This document shows, in pieces, positions 1 to 8,953 of a DNA stretch of 64,000 nt. The notes under the pieces were generated by a model that was not told where the DNA came from, made no database searches, and saw only the letters and a list, made by a program, of their open reading frames with translations. The translations under genes and the position numbers were made by a program. Every line of letters begins with the position of its first letter. Within the stretch, counting starts at the first letter, position 1. Origin of the DNA: JAFAHD01 sp963772515 (GTDB taxonomy: Bacteria; Vulcanimicrobiota; Vulcanimicrobiia; Eremiobacterales; Eremiobacteraceae). The stretch is taken from contig CAVYXC010000002.1 in NCBI GenBank assembly GCA_963772515.1, positions 930,001 through 994,000 on the forward strand. The letters run 5' to 3'.

Positions 1-1
1 C

Positions 2-412
2 GAGATCAAGCCGGACGAGCTCGAGGTGGAGACCTATAAGAGCGGCGGCGCCGGCGGGCAGTACGTGAACAAGACGGAGAGCGCGATCCGCATCACGCAC
101 AAGCCGACCGGCCTCATCGTCGCGGTGCAAAACGAGCGCTCGCAGCTGGCCAATCGCAACCGCGCGATGAAGATGCTGGCGGCCAAACTGGCGCAGCGGC
201 GGCGCGAAGAGCAGGCGGCGAAGCTCGCCCAGCTCACCGGCAAGAAGAGCGCGATCGAATGGGGCAGTCAGATCCGCTCGTACACGCTGCAGCCCTACAC
301 TATGGTGAACGATCACCGCACCGAGGTGAAGATCTCAGATGCGCAGCGAGTGCTCGACGGGGATCTGGATCAATTCATGCTGGCGTATCTGCAGGCACGC
401 CGCGCGGCGTAG
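2..412 (+). CDS. prfB: Peptide chain release factor 2, C-terminal part (cut by window edge)
   Basis: Class I release factor that reads UAA/UGA in the ribosomal A site and triggers peptide release. The frame is open from the first bases, so the N-terminal two thirds lie outside the window. Visible are the catalytic loop S-G-G-A-G-G-Q (GGQ codons at 53-61), followed by the family blocks NKTESAIRITH, NERSQ, WGSQIRSY and VLDGDLDQF. The last two favour RF2 over RF1. Whether the usual RF2 programmed frameshift exists cannot be seen because that site is upstream. Its last 38 bases overlap the convergent membrane-protein gene. Confidence 0.95.
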   Translation, partial: EIKPDELEVETYKSGGAGGQYVNKTESAIRITHKPTGLIVAVQNERSQLANRNRAMKMLAAKLAQRRREEQAAKLAQLTGKKSAIEWGSQIRSYTLQPYTMVNDHRTEVKISDAQRVLDGDLDQFMLAYLQARRAA

Positions 413-1475
413 CCGGCGAGCTCACCGCCAGGAAGCTCATCAGCAGGCCGACGAGCCCCGCGATGAAGGGGAGCCCGGCCCAGATATGCACCTTATAGTA
501 GATGGGATAGCCGCGCACGAGATACGTCGCGTAGTGCGCAGCGAAGTACAAGAACGGTACCGCGAATGCAACCGTGCGGAATTGCCATATGCGCTGCGCT
601 GAAGGCTGAAGCCATAGGACGAGCGCATCGCTGCACAGACCGGCGATCGCGACACCCAGTATCTGATCGTTCCCGCCGTGCTGCGTCTCCATCAGCAGCG
701 AATTGATGAGCAATATCGCGGTTAGCGCGCCGAACGGCAGCCGTGCCCCCCACTGGCGCAATGCGAAGAGGACGATACCGCTCAGAAGCGCGGCATCGAG
801 CAATTGCACCGTCACCGAGCGATCGATCTTGAGCTCGAGCAGGTCGGGTGAGGGCCTCGGACCGATGCCCCATGCGCCAAGCGCAGGCGCGAATTGCGTC
901 ATGAACGTCAGGCCGCAATACAGCCACGCCAGCGAGAGGACGGCAGGCCACAGCGAGGCGCCGCGCGGTGTGCTGCCGCGGGCGATTGCGGCGCGCAGCG
1001 GTCCGGTCAGCACGAGCGCCATGCCGGTCGCAAGTCCGAGGTGCGTCGGGCTGAGCAGCGCCTCCGTATCCTTCTCGATACCGAAGCGCAGATGCCACGC
1101 CAGGTCGCCCACTCCGCAGAGCATGAACAACGCGATGCCGAGCGCCGACCAGGCGTAGCCGGTCGGAATCGCGCGCGCCCAGCGTACGATCGGGTTGGAG
1201 CGGTCCTTGACGTTCGCGCCAAGGCCCGAAACGACGTAGGAACCGAAGACGATGGCGAGCAGCGTGAAGGCGCCGTAGAACATCGCGTGCCACGGCGTGA
1301 AGAAGGTTTCGATGCGGTCGAGATGGTTGTGCGCCCAGCCGTCGACGTAGAGGCCGCCGACGAACAGCCCGCTCAAGCCCACCATCACCCAATCGAACGT
1401 CAGGCTCACGCGGTCAAGCTCGCGGCCGGAGCTCCGCTCGGGCGCCGGGGCTGTCGCGGTCGCTGTCGTGGCCAT
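375..1475 (-). CDS. Polytopic membrane protein, unknown function
   Basis: 366 residues. After a short Ala/Thr-rich N-terminus there are about nine to ten hydrophobic segments, e.g. around residues 30-48, 60-82, 105-125, 140-158, 170-190, 225-245, 250-268, 275-293, 300-320 and 330-352, so it is an integral inner-membrane protein. His residues lie next to the early segments (WAHNH, PWHAMFYG, LAWHLRFG, PTHLG), which could suggest a metal or haem role, but no catalytic family is recognised. It is convergent with prfB and overlaps its 3' end. Codon use looks native. The start is the most upstream ATG; no strong Shine-Dalgarno is visible. Confidence 0.75.
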   Translation of the reverse strand: MATTATATAPAPERSSGRELDRVSLTFDWVMVGLSGLFVGGLYVDGWAHNHLDRIETFFTPWHAMFYGAFTLLAIVFGSYVVSGLGANVKDRSNPIVRWARAIPTGYAWSALGIALFMLCGVGDLAWHLRFGIEKDTEALLSPTHLGLATGMALVLTGPLRAAIARGSTPRGASLWPAVLSLAWLYCGLTFMTQFAPALGAWGIGPRPSPDLLELKIDRSVTVQLLDAALLSGIVLFALRQWGARLPFGALTAILLINSLLMETQHGGNDQILGVAIAGLCSDALVLWLQPSAQRIWQFRTVAFAVPFLYFAAHYATYLVRGYPIYYKVHIWAGLPFIAGLVGLLMSFLAVSSPATPRGVPADTPA

Positions 1476-1581
1476 CGGAGCGGAGGTTCGGCAAAGGACC
1501 GGCCCGAATACTGCTCCCGTATCAACCCGCGGCTGTCGCTAGACTAAGAGAGAAACGGGCGACGCACGACGGGAGAAGGGG

Positions 1582-1833
1582 GTGGTCGCCGTCAGTACAG
1601 ACACTACCATGTTCCATCAAAGCCTGACCGTCGGCGAAGCATTTGCTCTCCACCCTGGTGCGAGAGCAGTCTTCGCCAACTTTCACCTCGGGGGATGCGC
1701 CCACTGCGCGATCTCGGAATTCGAGACGATCGAGCAAGTGAGCGAAGGTTACGGCATCCCGCTCTCCATGATCCTGGACGCGCTCAACGCGCTGCCGCCC
1801 ATGGAGCCTGCGACGGTCCAGAAAGCCTCGTAA
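1582..1833 (+). CDS. DUF1858-type small redox-disulfide protein (CxxC)
   Basis: 83 residues. Residues 10-70 match the small DUF1858/prismane-associated domain: a leading T-V-G-E-A segment, an upstream-Pro helix and the motif GGCAHCA with a CxxC pair near residue 40. Family members are thought to be small redox or ligand-binding proteins; the exact role is unknown. GTG was chosen as start because GGGAGAAGGGG lies just before it. An internal ATG at 1609, right at the domain start, is an alternative. The gene is followed directly by a palindrome and a strong intrinsic terminator. Confidence 0.75.
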   Translation: MVAVSTDTTMFHQSLTVGEAFALHPGARAVFANFHLGGCAHCAISEFETIEQVSEGYGIPLSMILDALNALPPMEPATVQKAS

Positions 1834-1839
1834 CCTGTA

Positions 1840-1861
1840 GCGGTCGAATGTATTCGACCGC
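1840..1861. repeat. Intergenic palindrome, copy 1 (GCGGTCGAAT / ATTCGACCGC)
   Basis: Perfect inverted repeat with ten-base arms and a two-base centre, starting six bases after the TAA of the DUF1858 gene. The same arm sequence, nine bases each side, occurs again just after rplI (53142-53162). No T-run follows, so it is not a classical terminator. It could be a REP-like element, an RNA 3'-end hairpin or a protein-binding site. Confidence 0.8.
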
Positions 1862-1880
1862 AAATCACGGAACCACCCGA

Positions 1881-1909
1881 CGAGCGTCTGCAAGACGCTC
1901 GTTTTTTTT
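1881..1909 (+). terminator. Intrinsic terminator
   Basis: Perfect stem CGAGCGTCT / AGACGCTCG with a three-base loop followed by eight T residues. It would end transcription of the DUF1858 gene. The glycosyltransferase start codon follows at 1926. Confidence 0.9.
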
Positions 1910-1925
1910 AGAGAAGCAGGCCCGC

Positions 1926-2833
1926 ATGCCCGCGATATCGGTCATCGTGGTCAGCTACGATGCTGCGGACGAGCTCGAAGCCTGCCTGCGTTCGATCGCC
2001 GAATTGCCGGAGGTCCAGGCGGACGCCACTTCGCGCAGGTGATCGTCTCGGACAACGGTTCGGCCGACGATAGCGTGGCGCGCGCCAAAAGCGCATATCC
2101 AGGCGCGACGGTCATCGAGAACGGTCAGAATTTCGGCTTTGCCAAAGCCTGCAATATCGGCGCGCGGGCGGCGCGTGCCCCGCTGCTGCTCTTCCTCAAT
2201 CCGGATGCGCGAGCGCAGCCGGGCCTGCTCGCCAACGCCGTCGCCTATTTCGACGCGCACCCGGACGTCTCGATGGCCGGCGCCAAACTGCTCAACGAGG
2301 ACGGCAGCGTGGCACCGTCATGCGGTGAGTTCGACACGTGGTGGCAGGCGTTTCTGCGCAGCTCCGCGTGGGGCGAGCTGCCATGGTTTCGGGCGCAATC
2401 CAACGGCTATGGGCTGCGCGATTTCGACTACTCGACCGAGCGCGACGTCGATCTCGTCGTCGGCGCTGCCATGTTCATCCGGGCAGATGCGTTCGCACGC
2501 CTGGGCGGTTTCGACGAACGTTTCTTCCTTTATCACGAGGAGATCGACTTCGCGCATCGCCTGCGCGACCAAGGGGGACGAGTCGTCTTCTTGCCGCAAT
2601 GCGTCGCGATGCACAAGTCCGAGCAGGGCGGCAGCCGCAAACGCTGGGGGCGGCTCGGCGTGCTCAACTGGCGCCAGCGCAGCCGGCGGCTCTACTGGAT
2701 CAAACATCATGGCCTGGCCTGGTATTGGTCGCTGTCGGCGGCTCTCGTGGCGCGGTATGTCCTGTATGCCGCGCTCATCGTCGCGCTCGTCGTCGTCGTC
2801 CGCGCCGGAGTTGGCGCGTTGGTGCATGGCTGA
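1926..2833 (+). CDS. Family-2 glycosyltransferase (frameshifted)
   Basis: Transfers a sugar from a nucleotide-sugar donor, typically in cell-surface polysaccharide synthesis. The N-terminus (PAISVIVVSYDA, then CLRSIAELPE) is in one frame from ATG 1926 and stops at 2042. The rest (VIVSDNGSADDS, NFGFAKACNIG, LLFLNPDA, then GGFDERFFLYHEEIDFAHR) continues in the frame entered near 2020-2036. Together they give a complete GT-A domain with DNGS and FLNPD motifs, and a hydrophobic C-terminal segment that suggests membrane attachment. One base appears lost (or two gained). This is either a sequence error or a real mutation. The stop overlaps the start of the next gene (TGATG). Confidence 0.8.
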
Positions 2834-3522
2834 TGGATAGCGGTGAGCGCTCGACCGCGCTAGCCCGCTTGCACGGCGTCGTCGAAGCGTGCCGGCGCTG
2901 CTCGATCGGCTACACGCGCACCAAAGTCGTTTGCGGCGTCGGAGACCCGGCATCGCGGCTTGTCATCGTGGGCGAAGGACCCGGCGAGGCGGAGGACCGC
3001 CAAGGCGCGCCGTTCGTCGGCCGCGCAGGCGAACTGCTCACCAAGATGCTCGCGGCGATCGATCTGCGGCGCGAGGATGTGTTCATCACCAACACGATCA
3101 AATGCCGCGCGACGACCGACGAAGGCGGGCGCATCGCCAACCGCGCGCCGATGCAGGAAGAGATGGCGAATTGCCGCGAGTATCTCGACGTCGAGCTCGA
3201 GGTCGTCACGCCGCGCGTCATTCTCGCACTGGGCGCGCCCGCGGCGAAATCGTTCCTAGGCCCGGGCTTTTCCATCACCCGTCAGCGCGGCATGTGGTAT
3301 GCTGGCCCGCACGGCGCCGACCTCATGGCGACCTATCATCCGGCCTACATCTTACGATTGACCGGCGGAAACATGACTGCCGTGAAGAAACTAGTGTGGG
3401 CGGACCTGCAAGCGGTACGCGCCAAACTCGATGCGGTCGGGGCCGAGTCGCTCAACTCGCTAACGACATCGGCGCTTGAGCGCGGCGCAAACGAAGACAA
3501 GGAATTAAAACTGGACCTGTGA
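2833..3522 (+). CDS. Uracil-DNA glycosylase, family 4 (Fe-S type)
   Basis: Removes uracil from DNA in base-excision repair. The 229-residue protein carries the family-4 motif A, G-E-G-P-G-E-A-E-D (residues 47-55), running into GAPFVGRAG, and the motif-B style HPAY near residue 180. Cysteines at about 20, 23, 91 and 114 are placed to bind the 4Fe-4S cluster of this family. The last two are a little further apart than usual because of a small insertion. The C-terminal 45 residues are variable. ATG 2833 overlaps the glycosyltransferase stop, and its own TGA overlaps the next start, so the genes are probably co-transcribed. Confidence 0.9.
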   Translation: MDSGERSTALARLHGVVEACRRCSIGYTRTKVVCGVGDPASRLVIVGEGPGEAEDRQGAPFVGRAGELLTKMLAAIDLRREDVFITNTIKCRATTDEGGRIANRAPMQEEMANCREYLDVELEVVTPRVILALGAPAAKSFLGPGFSITRQRGMWYAGPHGADLMATYHPAYILRLTGGNMTAVKKLVWADLQAVRAKLDAVGAESLNSLTTSALERGANEDKELKLDL

Positions 3523-4633
3523 CGACGACGACGATCAAACCCGCGCCGCAACCGGCCGCCGGCAAGCGCGACGCTTTCGCCATCTGGTGGGCGGCGCGCG
3601 CGCGCGAAGCGGGCTTCGAAAGCGCCGATGCGCTGGCGCAGGCGTTCGAACTGCCACGCTATCGCCTCGCGCAGATCTACCGCGCCGCGGCCAAGGAGCT
3701 CGTCCCGAGCTTCGATCAGATCAGCGTGCTGCCGCGCGCGCTGCGCGACCGTCTTGGAAGCGTCGATGAAGCTTTCGAGCCTCACGTTGATCCACGAGGC
3801 GACATCCGCTGACGGCCAGACCACGAAGCTGCTGTTCGGACTCGCGGGCGGCAACGAAGTCGAAGCCGTGCTCATGCGCCATCGCGGCGGCCGCACCACG
3901 GCATGCATCTCATCGCAGGCTGGCTGCGCGCTCAAGTGCGATTTCTGCGCGACGGGGCAAGGCGGTTTCTTCCGCAACCTGACCGCGCTGGAGATCTTCG
4001 ACCAAGCGATCGAGGTCGCGCGGCGCGCCCGTGCGCAGGACCGGACGCTTACCAACATCGTGTTCATGGGCATGGGTGAGCCGTTCCTCAACTACGACAA
4101 AGTGATGGACGCGGTCGCGCTGCTCAACGACGCAGCCGGCTTCAACCTCGGAGCGCGTCACATGACCATCTCAACGGCCGGCGTGGTCACAGGCATCGAG
4201 CGCTTCACGCGCGAGGGCATCCAGGTCAACCTCGCCATCTCGCTGCACGCGGCCGACGATGCCTTGCGCACCAAACTCATGCCTATCAATAAGAAGTGGC
4301 CGATCGCGAAGCTGATGGCCGCGACCAAGGCCTACGTCGCGCACACGCATCGCAAGGTGTTCTACGAGTACATCATGCTCGCCGGGCGTGAACGATTCGC
4401 CAGACGACGCCAGACAACTGGCCGATCTGCTTGGCGGCCCGCTCCATCACGTCAACCTGATCCCGTACAACGCGACGGCGGCATCCTTCGGCCGCTCGTC
4501 GCCTGCCGCTACGCACCGCTTTCAAGAGATACTGCGCGAGCGTGGGGTGCCGAGCACGCTGCGCCACACCATGGGCGACGACATCGCCGCCGCGTGCGGC
4601 CAGCTGCGCGTCGACCACGCAAAAACAGCCTAG
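3519..4633 (+). CDS. rlmN: 23S rRNA (adenine2503-C2)-methyltransferase RlmN (two frameshifts)
   Basis: Radical-SAM methyltransferase that methylates A2503 of 23S rRNA and A37 of some tRNAs. The N-terminal accessory domain (YRLAQIYRAAAKELVPSFDQ, then LPRALRDRL) is read from GTG 3519. The radical-SAM core with CxxxCxxC (Cys codons at 3925, 3937, 3946), FMGMGEPF and SLHAADD is one frame further on, from about 3765. The C-terminus (LIPYNATA, then GDDIAAACGQL with the second catalytic Cys) is one frame further again, from about 4385 where a G-run GCCGGGC seems one base too long. Both shifts equal one extra base. All catalytic residues survive once the frame is corrected, which favours consensus error over decay. 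Confidence 0.85.
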
Positions 4634-4653
4634 TCCGAACCGGAGGCGACCTC

Positions 4654-5556
4654 TTGCTCGAAGTCCGCAACATCTCCAAGTCGTTCGGCGCGACCAAAGC
4701 CGTCAGCGATCTATCGTTCACCGCACAACGGGGTGCTGTCTTCGGACTGCTTGGTCCGAACGGCGCCGGTAAGACCACCACGATCCGCATCGTATTGGAC
4801 ATCCTGCAGCCCGACAGCGGCACGGTCAGCTGGGAAGGCACGATCGTCGACGCGCAGGTGCGCCACACGTTCGGCTACTTGCCGGAAGAGCGCGGGCTGT
4901 ACCCGCAGATGAAGGTCGCCGATCAGCTCATGTACTTCGCGCAGCTGCACGGCATGCAGCCCGCAGACGCAAAGCAGCGGATCGGCGAGCTGGCAGAGGC
5001 GTTCAAGCTCACGGAAAACCTCGGCAAGAAGCCCGCGGAGCTGTCCAAGGGCAATCAGCAAAAAGTGCAATTCATCGCCGCCGTCGTCCATCGCCCGCCG
5101 CTGCTCGTGCTCGACGAGCCGTTTTCGGGCTTCGATCCCATCAACGTCGAGATCCTCAAAGACGCGATCCGCGATCTGGTGCACGCGGGCACCGCCGTCA
5201 TGCTGTCCAGTCACCGCATGGAGCAGGTCGAGGAGTTGACCAGCGACATCTGCATCATCGACCGCTCGCACGCGGTCGTCAGCGGCAATCTCGCGCAGAT
5301 CAAACGCAGCTGGCCCGACCGCTTCATCCGTATGACCGCGATCCCGGACGTGAGTTTCATCAGCGCGTTCCCGGGCGTCAGCGTGCGCCCGTCGGACAAC
5401 GGCTTTGTCAACATCAAAGCGCCGCCCGACATCTCGCCGGCGCAGCTGCTGCGCGCCGCCATCACTGCGGGCCCGGTCGACCATTTCGAGGTCGTCGAGC
5501 CGAGTCTCAACGACATCTACCTGCACTATGTCAGAGCTGAGGAGAGCGCGGCGTGA
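4654..5556 (+). CDS. ABC transporter ATP-binding protein (NatA/CcmA type)
   Basis: ATPase of an ABC-2 exporter, 300 residues. Walker A GPNGAGKTT (Lys about 40), signature LSKGNQQKV and Walker B LLVLDEPFSGFDP are all intact. The C-terminal extension of about 80 residues is typical of the NatA branch. TTG 4654 is chosen because GGAGG lies at 4642-4646 with seven-base spacing. The frame is open far upstream through rlmN, which is an artefact of the rlmN shift. The stop overlaps the permease start (GTGA). Substrate unknown: Na+ efflux (NatAB) or drug/lipid export are both possible. Confidence 0.9.
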   Translation: MLEVRNISKSFGATKAVSDLSFTAQRGAVFGLLGPNGAGKTTTIRIVLDILQPDSGTVSWEGTIVDAQVRHTFGYLPEERGLYPQMKVADQLMYFAQLHGMQPADAKQRIGELAEAFKLTENLGKKPAELSKGNQQKVQFIAAVVHRPPLLVLDEPFSGFDPINVEILKDAIRDLVHAGTAVMLSSHRMEQVEELTSDICIIDRSHAVVSGNLAQIKRSWPDRFIRMTAIPDVSFISAFPGVSVRPSDNGFVNIKAPPDISPAQLLRAAITAGPVDHFEVVEPSLNDIYLHYVRAEESAA

Positions 5557-6876
5557 ACACGACGGGCCTTATCATCAGACGCGAATACGTCGAGCGCATC
5601 AAGAGCCGCAGCTTCATCATCGGCACGGCGCTCGTCGTCGTCGGCTTCTTCGCGCTCGCGCTGCTGCCGCTGCTCGGTCCGTGGCTGGGCAACACGTTCA
5701 CCCCCAAGATCGTCATCGTGGCGCCGGACCCCGCAGTGGCAAAAGCCGTCGCCGGCGCGATCGCCGACGCGTACGACGTTTCGATATCACCCGCCGTCGC
5801 CGCCGACGGATCGCTGCCGCCTGCGGTCGCCGCACAAGTGAAATCGAAGAAATACGACGGGGCGCTCGTGGCATACCGAACGGCCGATGGGCTCGCGTTC
5901 ACATTTTATCCTCGGCAAGCCAGCCTGCTCGAAAAGACCGGCAGCCTGCGCTCGCGGCTCGTGCCGGTGGTGGTCAACGCGGAGCTCAGCGGCCAGGCCG
6001 CAACATCGGCCAAACACGCGCTCGACTTCCAATTCAAGACGGTGGCGCTCAACGAACGTTACAAGAGCGAAAGCCAAGAGACGCTCGCCGGCGGATCTGG
6101 TGTACGTGTTGCTGATCCTGCTGTACACGGCGACCATCCTGTACGGCGTGCAGGTCGCGCAAGGCGTGATCGAAGAGAAATCCAATCGCGTCATGGAGGT
6201 GATGATCGGCGCCGTCCGGCCCGCGCAGCTGCTCACCGGCAAGATCTTTGGAATCGGCGCGCTCGCGCTCACGCAGATGGTGATCTTCGCGATCGCGGCC
6301 GCCGGAGCCGCCGTGCTGCTGGTCATCGTGATCGCGGGAACGCTTTCGCACGCGGACGCCGTTGCGCTCGCCCGCCAAGCCGCTGCGGCGCAGGCCAATG
6401 TGCCCGGTGCGCCTCACGGCGCCGGCCTGCAGTCGGCCATGGCGGGTGCGATCCCCATCGCGACCCTCATCTATCTCGTCGTGTTCTTCCTCTTGGGGTT
6501 CTTCTCGTATGCGGCGCTGTTCGCCGGCGTCGGTGCGCTGTGCAGCAAAGCAGAGGACGTGCAGCAGTATAACGGCGTGATCATGATCCCGATCATCATC
6601 GCGTATCTGGTCTCGATCTTCGCGATCAACGACCCGGACAAGTCGTTCGCGGTGATCGCGTCGATGATCCCGCTGGTCAGTCCGATGGTGATGTTCACGC
6701 GCGTCGCGCTCTCGAGCGTGCCGTTGTGGCAGGTCGGTCTGTCGATCGCCCTCTCGTTGGCGGCCATCTGGGGTTTGACGCGTTTGGCGGGCAAGCTGTA
6801 TCGCGTCGGCGTGCTCATGTACGGCAAGCCGCCTAAGATCGGCGAGATCTGGCGCGCGATCCGCGCCCCCGCCTAA
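5553..6876 (+). CDS. ABC-2 type permease, NatB-like (frameshifted)
   Basis: Membrane partner of the preceding ATPase. The first frame gives a transmembrane helix (about residues 20-45) and a large extracytoplasmic domain starting PKIVIVAPDPAVAKA, as in NatB/COG1668 permeases. After about 6090 the frame must advance by one base, and then five further helices follow (LVYVLLILLYTATILYG, ALTQMVIFAIAAAG, ATLIYLVVFFLLGFFSYA, MIPIIIAYLVSIFAI and one near the C-terminus), with the family signature EEKSNRVMEVM. Start GTG overlaps the ATPase stop. The break sits at GCCGGCGG, again a short G/C run with one base too many. Confidence 0.85.
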
Positions 6877-6881
6877 GGTTG

Positions 6882-7394
6882 ATGCGGCGCGTTCGGGCGC
6901 TCGCGGCATTGGCGAGCGCGATCGTGCTCTTGGCGCCGTCGAGTCCCGCGCAGACGGACCCCAGTCCATCCGCGACGCCGACAGCGGCGTTCGATCGCGT
7001 CGACACCGTCACGCTCATGGCGGTGGTCATCGAGGAGCTCAAGCAGGACCAAGGATCGATTCTGCTCGTCACCCGGCCGACATCTGCGATGCCGCGCTGG
7101 GATCCGCTCGTGTTCTGGGCGGGGACCGGCGCCGACAAGCATCAGCCGTTCAGGCCTATCGTGTGGACGGTGGCCGACACGAAGTCGAAAGGCTACGAGC
7201 ACGCGCTCATCCGCGCCTACGTGATGGCCGTGATGGACACGGGCGAAGCCGGGCCGAAATTCAAGAAGGCATATGACGCTGCTTCAAACGAGGATCTCGC
7301 ACTGCCGAGCGATGCACCCGATCCATATCGCTATCGCCACGCGGTCGCCGAGCCATTCGTCGCCGAGATGACGCAGACCGACGACATGCGCTGA
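6882..7394 (+). CDS. Secreted protein, unknown function
   Basis: 170 residues from ATG 6882. The N-terminus is a clear signal peptide: RR, a hydrophobic stretch and a possible cleavage after S-P-A-Q near residue 24. The mature part begins with a Pro/Ser/Thr-rich linker and then a mixed alpha/beta region (DTVTLMAVVIEELKQ; LVFWAGTGADKHQ; HALIRAYVMAVMDTG). No family is recognised. It follows the ABC permease after only five bases and may belong to the same operon. Confidence 0.65.
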   Translation: MRRVRALAALASAIVLLAPSSPAQTDPSPSATPTAAFDRVDTVTLMAVVIEELKQDQGSILLVTRPTSAMPRWDPLVFWAGTGADKHQPFRPIVWTVADTKSKGYEHALIRAYVMAVMDTGEAGPKFKKAYDAASNEDLALPSDAPDPYRYRHAVAEPFVAEMTQTDDMR

Positions 7395-7441
7395 CCGCGC
7401 GCACAGCGGAAAAGCGCTGCGCGGCTGCGAACCCGGACGCG

Positions 7442-8755
<1,314 letters not shown>

Positions 8756-8832
8756 GCGCCCCGCGCGTCGCGCTCGTCACCATCATGGCAGCGGCAGCCG
8801 GCTACCGCAAACCGCTCGCCCATCGCTAAACG

Positions 8833-8911
8833 AGCGGGACTTCAACTGTCCCGCGTCAAAGAATAGCTAAGCGAGCCTTCCTTCGCTTTCTACCGGGCTC
8901 GCTCGTTTCTC
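8833..8911 (+). terminator. Two hairpins downstream of glyQS
   Basis: The gap of about 200 bases between glyQS and ppdK holds a perfect GCGGGAC / GTCCCGC stem with a seven-base loop (8833-8853 region). A second, longer structure follows, GCGAGCC / GGCTCGC, and then CGTTTCT. The second may terminate glyQS transcription, although the T-run is weak. No gene is seen in the gap. Confidence 0.5.
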
Positions 8912-8953
8912 TGGGCCATTCCTCACAAGCGCCTAGAGTCGGGAGAACGCGGT

